NCBI GenBank assembly: GCA_002412545.1
Contig: DHVG01000025.1
Coordinates: 11,387 to 75,386, forward strand
Direction of reading: 5' to 3'
From: Elusimicrobia bacterium UBA5214
GTDB lineage: Bacteria > Elusimicrobiota > UBA5214
DNA: 64,000 nt
Below are positions 31,731-39,365 of this stretch, piece by piece. The notes below the pieces were generated by a model. The model was not told the DNA's origin. It ran no database searches and worked only from the letters and a program-made list of their open reading frames with translations. Position 1 is the stretch's first letter. Each line of letters begins with the position of its first letter. A program made the translations under genes and the position numbers.

Positions 31731-33218
31731 CTAACTTTTTCCAGAGTTAGCATATTTTTCACAAACTTCGTTCAGTTTGGTTTTAAGGTTAAGATGCCCT
31801 TCTCTTTCTCTATTATAATGATAAGTGTGGCCAGCCAATAATGAGATTTCTAAATTTTTACACATTCCATCTATTGTTTGTTGTGCTTTCTCGTAATGTT
31901 TATTTTTTCGCTCCAATATCATCTTCTTATATTTTTCATCACATTCTTTCAAAACGTTGCCGTTAGGAATTGGCATAGGTAATTCTTTAACTAATGCGAT
32001 AGGAATCGTCATCGTTCCGACGCCCCGTGCAAGTCTTCTTATTTCTTTTTGGACAGTAGAAGTCTGAAACCAGAAGGCCAAATAAAACGGAGATAATTTC
32101 ACATCTTTAACACGGATTATATATATCCAATCGTCAGCTATTCCTTTTTCGGATTTCTTAGTTATTACTGCTACTCTACCAATGCAACCAACTCCTACTC
32201 GGACAAACACAATATCTCCTACCTCAGTGTGAGCTCTTTTATTATCCATAATGCCACCGGGCTTAATATATTTCTCGCTCTTAGAAAAATTTATTCCAAA
32301 TGGAGTTACAGTTTTCGCTGAAATAAAATGAATTCCCGCTGAAGAAAATGTGCGTTCATTACCGTATTTTGCACTCCCTTGAACAATTTCAATATTGAAT
32401 TCTTTTAATTTTGGTAATCTATTTAATATCTCGTTTCTCTCAAGATAAAATTCTGGATACAAAAATTCGTTAGGTATAGCAAAAATTTTCTTTTCTAGAT
32501 TGTTTGCCGAGAGTTCGTCAATAGAATTAACAGAAGCAAACATGATTTTTCTTTGAGATAATTCTGCACTTTTTTTGCCAATTAAAATACAGGTTTTAGA
32601 TGTTGTTTTATTTCCTTTGCTTCTGAATATATTTCGCGGGAGAGAAATAACTGCGATTGTGGAGAGATGATCTCTAATATATTTTCGCACATAGCTTAAT
32701 CGCAAATCCGAAAAAATACCCTGCGGAAGAATAATCCCAATTACCCCATTTTCTTTACATAGTTTTATAAACTTCTCAAGAAAAAGTATCTCTATCGCCT
32801 GTGAAGAAAAATGCTTACCAAGGTCAAAATTTTTCAGAATATCTCCCTTCACTCGCCCATATTTCGAAGAAAAAGGCGGATTACCTACAATCAGATCAAA
32901 ATCCTTTTCTTCTTTTAGAAGAAGTCCATTCCCTACCCAGATATATTTTCTGAGATTCTCCGGTAGAGAATCTATGACATCCTTATCAATATCTGCACCT
33001 ATTGGATTAAATCCATGATTGAGAAGACTTGATAAAAACACCCCATCACCACAGGCCGGGTCACATGCTGAATTTTTTGTTGGCAGATAATCCAAAGCAA
33101 AAGAAACTATAAATTCAGCTACTTCCGAAGGGGTAAAAAATTGACCCAATACTTTTTCTCCCCTGCTAAAGTGTCTATTCGCTTGGTCTGACCTGTAAAA
33201 TGTTTTTATAAGTTGCAT
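31731..33218 (-). CDS. N6-adenine DNA methyltransferase with HsdS-like specificity domain
   Basis: A 495-residue gamma-class-like enzyme. N-terminal part: QFFTPSEVAEFIVSF, motif I ACDPACGDGVFLSSLL, and catalytic motif IV LIVGNPPFSSKYG. The C-terminal half (from about residue 270) is a target-recognition domain resembling type I HsdS (GDIVFVRVGVGCIGRVAVITKK, then LAFWFQTSTVQKEIRRLARGVGTMTIPIALVKELPMPIP). It therefore joins M and S functions as in type IIG or Eco57I-like enzymes, but no nuclease motif is visible in it. It overlaps the preceding gene by 13 bp. Confidence 0.82.
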   Translation of the reverse strand: MQLIKTFYRSDQANRHFSRGEKVLGQFFTPSEVAEFIVSFALDYLPTKNSACDPACGDGVFLSSLLNHGFNPIGADIDKDVIDSLPENLRKYIWVGNGLLLKEEKDFDLIVGNPPFSSKYGRVKGDILKNFDLGKHFSSQAIEILFLEKFIKLCKENGVIGIILPQGIFSDLRLSYVRKYIRDHLSTIAVISLPRNIFRSKGNKTTSKTCILIGKKSAELSQRKIMFASVNSIDELSANNLEKKIFAIPNEFLYPEFYLERNEILNRLPKLKEFNIEIVQGSAKYGNERTFSSAGIHFISAKTVTPFGINFSKSEKYIKPGGIMDNKRAHTEVGDIVFVRVGVGCIGRVAVITKKSEKGIADDWIYIIRVKDVKLSPFYLAFWFQTSTVQKEIRRLARGVGTMTIPIALVKELPMPIPNGNVLKECDEKYKKMILERKNKHYEKAQQTIDGMCKNLEISLLAGHTYHYNREREGHLNLKTKLNEVCEKYANSGKS

Positions 33219-33952
33219 TTCTTCTTTACTTGTTTCAAAATATCTAAAATATCATTTTTATGTTGCGTAGACGCTACAGCAAAAGCTTTAATAACATCCG
33301 TAACAATTTCTTTATTCTTCGAAATAATCTCAAATTCACCAAATTCCTTGGATTCAGCTGCTCTTCCTATTAAAGATTTTCCATTTTTATCCTGTAATTT
33401 CTCAACATAAATACAAAGATAAACCATAGCTTGGATTCCTACAGCCCTTTGCTTATGCTGTAGAATTATTTCTACAAAGTAACCTTTTTCTTTATTTTTC
33501 TTGATAAATAATGGCGTCTTTTCTACAAATTTCTTAAATCCTCCTTTAATCTCTTGCAAGTTATCTTCTCTAAGAATTTTTTCATTTTCTTCCAGAGTTT
33601 CTGTTGATTGCACGTTATCGACAAATTTCTCTATCTCAAATATGTCATTTTTGGAAAAAATATTCAGTTTTATACTCTCATATAATAGTTTAGTTAGTTC
33701 AAAACCTATTTGGACATTATTTATAACAATATCCTTAACTTTCGATTCTTCGGGAGGGTTTTGAGTAGCATAAGATATTTGCCATTCTACATAGTCATCC
33801 TTTGTAAAACTCTCTACTCTAGTCGCTATAGGAAGACCGTAGTTTGTGCCTTTACCTCTACGCTTTACTCTAATTTTCCCCGTAGGATTAGTTAAAGGAA
33901 GTTGTATTATTAACTTTCCAATTCTAACGAATATTTTAGCGGGAATGTTCAT
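33206..33952 (-). CDS. Unrecognised protein between two DNA methyltransferases
   Basis: A 248-residue protein I cannot assign. The frame extends to 33991, but ATG 33952 has GAGG upstream and only a 17 bp overlap with the methyltransferase. It is lysine- and glutamate-rich with no signal or membrane segment. The N-terminus (FVRIGKLIIQLPLTNP, VKRRGKGTNYGLPI) is basic. A charged middle and a segment GYFVEIILQHKQRAVGIQAMVYLCIY with a possible E-x-Q core follow. Its position between and overlapping two methyltransferase genes suggests a restriction endonuclease, but no clear catalytic motif proves it. Confidence 0.6.
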   Translation of the reverse strand: MNIPAKIFVRIGKLIIQLPLTNPTGKIRVKRRGKGTNYGLPIATRVESFTKDDYVEWQISYATQNPPEESKVKDIVINNVQIGFELTKLLYESIKLNIFSKNDIFEIEKFVDNVQSTETLEENEKILREDNLQEIKGGFKKFVEKTPLFIKKNKEKGYFVEIILQHKQRAVGIQAMVYLCIYVEKLQDKNGKSLIGRAAESKEFGEFEIISKNKEIVTDVIKAFAVASTQHKNDILDILKQVKKKCNL

Positions 33953-34727
33953 AGTTTTGTTCGTCCTCCTTCTTAACAGTATTTGACTCAATCCCTGATG
34001 AAAATTTACTCACTCTATCAAGAGCAATTTTGCAATATGCTTCATCAATTTCAAATCCAATGTATCTTCTATTTAATTGAAGACATGCCACCGCTGTGCT
34101 TCCACTTCCTATAAAAGGGTCCAAAATGAGGTCATCCTCTTTTGTAAACATTTTTAAAATTTCTTTTATAAAGTGCTTAGGTTTTGGCGTTGGATGGTCT
34201 ATATATCCTTCGTCGGGCTCAACCATTTTCCCAGGAGTATCAATGAATATATCTTTGTTCCAGCGGATAATTTTAGGATTTCCTTTTTTAAAAATAAAAC
34301 AAGACATATACTTTGTAAATCCTATCGGCGATTTAACTCTTCCTTCAGGGCAATATAAAACAATTTGCCAAAAATATTTGAAAGCATTATTTTTAAATAA
34401 CTGCGGAAGAAATTTTGTGCTAAAAAATGTAATAAAAAAACTATCATCTTTTAAGACTCTGCTACATTCTGGAAGTATATCATAAAAAAGATTCAAATCT
34501 GCATCGTTTCTGACACCATTTTTATTTAGTCCATAAGGTGGATCGGTAATTATGGTATCTATAGAATTGTTTGGAACCAACTTTATTAATTCCAAACAAT
34601 CGCCACAGATTATTTTATTGACAAAATCTTCTGGATATTTAAGTTCTTTCACTGGAAGCAGGGCAAAGCTTGTATTCCCTAAATTTTTTGCTGTTTCTTT
34701 AGTAGACATTTCTATTTTCGTTTCCAT
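33936..34727 (-). CDS. Beta-class DNA adenine methyltransferase
   Basis: A 263-residue site-specific methyltransferase. Catalytic motif IV is TIITDPPYGLNKNGV (about residue 60), and the SAM motif I lies after it in DLILDPFIGSGSTAVACLQLNRRYIGFEID, the order of beta-class enzymes. It should methylate N6 of adenine in a short site. It leads a tightly overlapping three-gene operon with the unknown protein and the M/S-type methyltransferase. Gene products beside it suggest a complete R-M or modification-defence system. Confidence 0.87.
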   Translation of the reverse strand: METKIEMSTKETAKNLGNTSFALLPVKELKYPEDFVNKIICGDCLELIKLVPNNSIDTIITDPPYGLNKNGVRNDADLNLFYDILPECSRVLKDDSFFITFFSTKFLPQLFKNNAFKYFWQIVLYCPEGRVKSPIGFTKYMSCFIFKKGNPKIIRWNKDIFIDTPGKMVEPDEGYIDHPTPKPKHFIKEILKMFTKEDDLILDPFIGSGSTAVACLQLNRRYIGFEIDEAYCKIALDRVSKFSSGIESNTVKKEDEQNYEHSR

Positions 34728-34779
34728 TAAGAGTTTCGGGAACTTTTTCGAGCGATATCAAATACTTTGCTTTGTTTTT

Positions 34780-34830
34780 CCCCTCACCCAAACCCTCTCC
34801 CACAGAGGGGAGAGGAATAAAGAGAGGGGT
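34780..34830. repeat. CCCTCACC-type palindrome downstream of uvrD
   Basis: CCCCTCACCC and CCCTCTCCCACAGAGGGGAGAGG, then GAGAGGGGT. This is the simplest of the five copies, without a nested insert. It lies in the 119 bp gap between uvrD and the methyltransferase operon. Confidence 0.78.
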
Positions 34831-34846
34831 CACAAAACTCACTCCC

Positions 34847-37015
34847 CTATATTTTTTGTAAATTTGCATATTTGACCATAAGTTTTTTTATTTGTCCGTT
34901 AGCAAAACGTACCTTAATTTTAGAGTTTTCTCCGGAACCTTCTTTTTGCAGGATTTTACCTTCACCGAATTCGGGATGTTTAACCCGTTGCCCAACTTTA
35001 AACTTCGCAAAGGGCGCGAAAGGTGTGCTAAAAACGCGAAAAGAATCTTTTTGCGCTCTTTGTGCCAATTTTGCGCTCTTTGCGTTTAATCCTGCTTCGT
35101 CAACAAAACGGGAAGGAACATTTTCTCGTGGATAACCATAAATTTTCCGCATTTTCGTACTGGTTAAATAGAGTATATCTTTTGCCCGGGTCATTCCGAC
35201 ATAACAAAGCCGTCTCTCTTCTTCTAATTCTTCCTGGTCAAAAATTGATTCACCTAAAGGGAAAAGTCCTTCTTCTAAACCAGTGACAAAAACTACCGGG
35301 AATTCTAACCCTTTAGCTAAATGAAGCGTCATCAGGGTAACCGCATCTTTCTGCCCGCTGGTGCTTACCACTTCATCCGGTCCTTCCAAGGTTTCACTGG
35401 AAGTAATTAAAGAAATTTGTTCTAAATAGGTAGAAAGTGATTTATCTTCGGATTGTTCCTCAAATTCACTAATTGCCGAGATTAGTTCTCTTAAATTTTC
35501 AATACGCAGTCGTGCCTCAAAAGTATCTTCTAATTCCAATTCTTCCTGATAACCACTTTTTTCTAAAACTTTTTTTGCCAGTTCTTTAACCGTGACTTTA
35601 TTTTTCTCAAGAATAAGCATCTGAATCAGAGCTACAAAATCTTTAATTTTATCAACTGCTTTTAAAGGTAAAGAAGACACCCCGGGGGTGGTTACCCCCT
35701 CAATTTCTTCTAACGCTTGCCAGAGGGAAATATCTTTTTCCTGTGCATATTTTTCAATTTTTGCCAGCGTGATTTTACCGATATTCCGTGCCGGACGGTT
35801 AATGATTCTTTTCAAACTTAAGTTATCCAGCGGATTATAGATTAGTTTGAGATAAGCAAGAATATCTTTGATTTCCATTCGTTCGTAAAACTTGACCGTA
35901 CCGACAATCCGGTAGGGTATTTTTTCTTTCCTTAAAATATCTTCAAAAATACGGGATTGAGCATTCGTCCGATAAAAAATCGCAAAATGGGATAGAGAGT
36001 AATTACGGTCAACGGATAACTGATCACGGATAACTGAAACTACATATTTTGCTTCTTCAATTTCGTCGTCAAGTTCTTGATAAATTATCGGATTTCCTGC
36101 TGGTTTTTTTGTCCAGAGTCTTTTTTCTTTACGATATTGGTTATTCTTAATTACTCGCCAGGAAACTTCAAGTATTTCCGGTGTTGAACGATAGTTCCGT
36201 TCTAATTTAACAATTTTCGTTTCCGGGTAATCACGTTCAAATTGAAATAAATTTTCTACACTTGCTCCACGCCAGGAATAGATTGCTTGGTCATCATCAC
36301 CGACAACACAGATATTTTTGTATTTACCGGCTAAATATTTAGCTAAAAGATACTGGGCACGATTGGTATCCTGATACTCGTCAATCAAAAGATAATGAAA
36401 ACGGTTCTGATATTTTTCACATATTTTTGGATTATCCCGGAGGAGGAAAACTGCTTTCATAATCAAATCACCGAAATCTAAAGCATTAGCTTGGGCTAAC
36501 TTCTTCTGGTATTTCTGATAAACTAAAGCAACAATCTGGCGGAAAGGGTCATTACTGGCTAAAGATAAAATTGCATAAGAATCAGAATCAATTAAATCAT
36601 CCTTTGCCCGGGAAATATAATCAACAAATATTCCCGGACGAAATTTTTTTTCTTCTAAGTTCAATTCCCGAATACATTCTTTGATTAGGTCTTTCTGGTC
36701 GGTTTCATCATAAATCACAAAATGCGGATTTGTTTCTATCCGCAAAATTTTGGCACAAAAAGAATGAAAGGTAGAAATCCATACTCTTTTTCCTTTACCG
36801 GGAACTAAATTTTCTACACGGTTACGCATCTCATCAGCCGCTTTATTGGTAAAAGTTACAGCAAGGATATTTTCGGGAAGGACACCTTTCTCTAAAAGAC
36901 GAGTAATCCGATAAGTGATTACCCGTGTTTTACCGGTCCCGGCACCAGCAAAAACAAGTAATGGACCTTCAAGATGTTCTACTGCTTCACATTGTTCTGG
37001 GTTTAACTCTTTCAT
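34847..37015 (-). CDS. pcrA: UvrD/PcrA/Rep-type DNA helicase
   Basis: A 722-residue superfamily 1A helicase. Motif I GPLLVFAGAGTGKTR, motif II LLIDEYQDTN, III DDDQAIYSWRGA, V VTLMTLHLAKGLEFPVVFV and VI RRLCYVGMTRAKD. It unwinds DNA in repair and replication. The C-terminal tail HPEFGEGKIL with KVRFANGQIKKLMVKYANL is the PcrA Tudor-like tail. Repeat insertions encode IRDQLSVD (heptamers 36002-36036), VTTPGVSS (35675-35705) and part of the linker before the tail (34995-35090). Its promoter overlaps that of the divergent kinase gene. Confidence 0.95.
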   Translation of the reverse strand: MKELNPEQCEAVEHLEGPLLVFAGAGTGKTRVITYRITRLLEKGVLPENILAVTFTNKAADEMRNRVENLVPGKGKRVWISTFHSFCAKILRIETNPHFVIYDETDQKDLIKECIRELNLEEKKFRPGIFVDYISRAKDDLIDSDSYAILSLASNDPFRQIVALVYQKYQKKLAQANALDFGDLIMKAVFLLRDNPKICEKYQNRFHYLLIDEYQDTNRAQYLLAKYLAGKYKNICVVGDDDQAIYSWRGASVENLFQFERDYPETKIVKLERNYRSTPEILEVSWRVIKNNQYRKEKRLWTKKPAGNPIIYQELDDEIEEAKYVVSVIRDQLSVDRNYSLSHFAIFYRTNAQSRIFEDILRKEKIPYRIVGTVKFYERMEIKDILAYLKLIYNPLDNLSLKRIINRPARNIGKITLAKIEKYAQEKDISLWQALEEIEGVTTPGVSSLPLKAVDKIKDFVALIQMLILEKNKVTVKELAKKVLEKSGYQEELELEDTFEARLRIENLRELISAISEFEEQSEDKSLSTYLEQISLITSSETLEGPDEVVSTSGQKDAVTLMTLHLAKGLEFPVVFVTGLEEGLFPLGESIFDQEELEEERRLCYVGMTRAKDILYLTSTKMRKIYGYPRENVPSRFVDEAGLNAKSAKLAQRAQKDSFRVFSTPFAPFAKFKVGQRVKHPEFGEGKILQKEGSGENSKIKVRFANGQIKKLMVKYANLQKI
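35684..35699. repeat. GGGGGTGGTTACCCCC palindrome inside uvrD/pcrA
   Basis: A 16 bp palindrome with two central mismatches, related in form to GGAGGTAATTACCTCC in hom. It encodes GVTTP in a loop insertion. Confidence 0.7.
36002..36036. repeat. Five tandem heptamers inside uvrD/pcrA
   Basis: Units ATTACGG, TCAACGG, ATAACTG, ATCACGG, ATAACTG. Confidence 0.82.
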
Positions 37016-37023
37016 TTTATTTA

Positions 37024-37052
37024 ATTATAGAAAATCTTGACAGTAAAGTAAA
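37024..37052 (-). promoter_or_regulatory. Sigma-70 type promoter of uvrD/pcrA
   Basis: Minus strand: TTTACT (37052-37047), 17 bp spacer, TATAAT (37029-37024). ATG is at 37015, 8 bp past the -10 box, so a leaderless or one- to two-base leader is predicted. It overlaps the divergent kinase promoter. Confidence 0.72.
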
Positions 37053-37065
37053 CCTGACATATAAT
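37037..37065 (+). promoter_or_regulatory. Sigma-70 consensus promoter of the histidine kinase gene
   Basis: TTGACA (37037-37042), 17 bp spacer, TATAAT (37060-37065): a perfect match to consensus. The ATG at 37079 lies 13 bp past the -10 box, leaving a leader of about 7 bases and no room for a normal ribosome-binding site. Confidence 0.82.
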
Positions 37066-37078
37066 AAGAATATAACAA

Positions 37079-39202
37079 ATGCGGATAAAAATTTTTCCTA
37101 AGTTCGTAGCCGTAATGATTCTTATCTCAGTTATTCCGTTAGCCCTAATTGGGCTCCGAATGATTGAACTTAACCGGATTAGTCTAGAAGGAGCAATTCT
37201 TGAATTACAAATAAATTCAGCCTCTTCTTTAGCGGAGAAGATTGATGACTATATTTCAAATCTTAACCGTGAACTTATACGAGTAATTGGTAGTTTAGAA
37301 ACGCATGCGCTGACTTGGACAGAAAGACAGTACGAATTACAGTCAGTTTTGGATGCTAACCCAGAAATTATTAATATTTCCTTTGTTGACCAAGAAGGAA
37401 ATGAAGTACTCAAAGCGTATAATCCAGATTTGGAAAAAGAAACAGAATTAATCAACCACCGTGAAGAACTTTTATTCCAAAAAGCAAAAACAGAAAGAAA
37501 GACACAAATCAGTTCTCTTTTCTGTAAAGATGAACTACCCTGTATACAAGTGTTTTATCCTTTAGGTAAAGAATATTTTCTTCTCACCAATTTTTCTCTT
37601 GCGAAACTCCAACAAAAAATTTTAACTACACATATTGGTAAAACTGGCTACGCTTACTTAGTAAATAAGGAAGGGAAAATCATCATCCATCCAGAAAAAG
37701 AAAAACTTTTTCTCTCAGCAAGAGATATCCCCCTAGTTAATGAAGTAATCACTGCACAAGTCGTAGGTAGTCGTGAATTTAAAGATAAAACTGGTGAAGA
37801 AATAATTGGTGCTTATTCACCAGTAAAAAATCTTGCCTGGGGTGTAATTATTCAACAGAAAAAAAAGGAAGCCTATTATCCCGTTTACCAAATGCAAAGA
37901 CAGGCACGATTCTGGATACTCATTTCGGCGCTTGCATCGGCAATCGTGGCTTTCCTTTTAGCCAGCAATCTTACTCGTCCAATCATTACCTTAATCAAAG
38001 GGGCAGAAAAAGTCGCCGGTGGTAATTTTGAAACCAAAGTTAAAGTACCCAGCCATGATGAATTACGCCAATTAGCCGATACTTTCAATTTTATGACCGC
38101 TAAATTGAAAGAATATGCGGATATCCAAGTAGATAAAATGTTACTGGAAAAAACAAAAACTGAAGCGATTGTTTTTTCAATTGCTGACGCGGTTATTCTC
38201 ACTGACCATAGTGGGAAAATTCTTTTGGTCAATCCGCAAGCAGAAAAAATTTTCCATCTCCCAGAAGGTAAATGGGAAGAACAAATGGTCTGGGATTATC
38301 TCCCTCCGGTGTTGGGAGAAGAAATACTTGACTTAATCGCTCATCCGGACAGAAGTTTCCTTAAAGAAGTTATTCTTCCTCTAACCGAAGAACAAAAGAA
38401 ATATTTTGAAGTGCGCGGAACTTTGATTTTCACTCCTAAAGGTGAAGAATTCGGATTATTGAGCGTTTTTCATGATGTCACTTTAGAAAAAGAAATTGAC
38501 CAAATGAAAGAAGATTTTGTCAATTCCATCACTCATGATTTACGTAATCCTTTAACTTCTATTCGTGTTTTAATAAAATTTTTAAGTGAAGGCAAAAGTG
38601 GTCATTTAAACGAAAAACAGAGAAAGATGCTCGGGACAATGGAAGTTGCTTCCTATCAATTACTCACTCTCATTAATAATATTCTTGATGTCGCCAAAAT
38701 GGAATCTGGGGAAATGCACCTTGAATTAGCTCAAGTTAACCTCACTGATCTTGTGGGAAGAGTATTAACCATTCAGGAACCATTAGTAAAAAGAAAAAAT
38801 CTTCTTTTAGAATTATTCTCATCCAAAGAGTTAGAATTAAATGCTGACCCGCAACTTTTAGAACGTTTGTTTGCTAATCTTCTTGGTAACGCAATCAAGT
38901 TCACTCCCGAAAATGGTAAAATCAAAATTGTGATTGAAGATTTACCGGAAAAAGTAAAAGTAGAAATTTCCGATACCGGACCGGGAATACCAGAAGAATA
39001 TTTAGAAAAAATATTTGATAAGTTCCAACAGTTACAAAGGACTAAAGGCGGGACTGGGTTGGGATTGACAATCTGTAAATATATCGTAGAAGCACACGGT
39101 GGCAAAATTTGGGTTGAATCAAAACTTGGCGAAGGGTCAAAATTTATCTTCTGGCTCCCGAAAACAGAGATGCAGATTTACCCCGCACCAAATAAGTCAT
39201 AG
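37079..39202 (+). CDS. Membrane sensor histidine kinase (Cache-HAMP-PAS-HisKA-HATPase)
   Basis: A 707-residue kinase. TM1 is at residues 8-25, a periplasmic double-Cache-like sensor spans about 30-275 (KTGYAYLVNKEGKIIIHPEKE), and TM2 is at 279-300. HAMP, then a PAS domain (ADAVILTDHSGKILLVNPQAEKIF), then HisKA with His486 in SITHDLRNPLTS. The ATPase has N-box LLGNAIKFTP, G1 DTGPGIP and G2 GGTGLGLTICKYIVEAHGG. No response regulator is adjacent, so it is orphan here. Its final residues PAPNKS and stop lie within an inverted-repeat element (39181-39333). Confidence 0.93.
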   Translation: MRIKIFPKFVAVMILISVIPLALIGLRMIELNRISLEGAILELQINSASSLAEKIDDYISNLNRELIRVIGSLETHALTWTERQYELQSVLDANPEIINISFVDQEGNEVLKAYNPDLEKETELINHREELLFQKAKTERKTQISSLFCKDELPCIQVFYPLGKEYFLLTNFSLAKLQQKILTTHIGKTGYAYLVNKEGKIIIHPEKEKLFLSARDIPLVNEVITAQVVGSREFKDKTGEEIIGAYSPVKNLAWGVIIQQKKKEAYYPVYQMQRQARFWILISALASAIVAFLLASNLTRPIITLIKGAEKVAGGNFETKVKVPSHDELRQLADTFNFMTAKLKEYADIQVDKMLLEKTKTEAIVFSIADAVILTDHSGKILLVNPQAEKIFHLPEGKWEEQMVWDYLPPVLGEEILDLIAHPDRSFLKEVILPLTEEQKKYFEVRGTLIFTPKGEEFGLLSVFHDVTLEKEIDQMKEDFVNSITHDLRNPLTSIRVLIKFLSEGKSGHLNEKQRKMLGTMEVASYQLLTLINNILDVAKMESGEMHLELAQVNLTDLVGRVLTIQEPLVKRKNLLLELFSSKELELNADPQLLERLFANLLGNAIKFTPENGKIKIVIEDLPEKVKVEISDTGPGIPEEYLEKIFDKFQQLQRTKGGTGLGLTICKYIVEAHGGKIWVESKLGEGSKFIFWLPKTEMQIYPAPNKS

Positions 39203-39333
39203 TTGGCTTTGACCGTGCCGATTATGTTAATTATTATAACGCATGCTGATAAAAAAATTTATTAACGATTAGCATTATCCAATGTATAAGCCAACTAAAA
39301 AATAAAAGGCACGGATGATTTATTGGTGCGGGG
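39181..39333. repeat. 153 bp MITE-like inverted-repeat element
   Basis: Outer arms CCCCGCACCAA (39181-39191) and TTGGTGCGGGG (39323-39333), extended by a loosely matching AATAAGTCAT. Inner arms AGTTGGCTT (39201-39209) and AAGCCAACT (39288-39296). CGTGCC and GGCACG words also face each other. The left arm provides the last codons and stop region of the histidine kinase. Confidence 0.78.
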
Positions 39334-39365
39334 TGAACCACAGATAATCGCAGATAAAAAAACTG

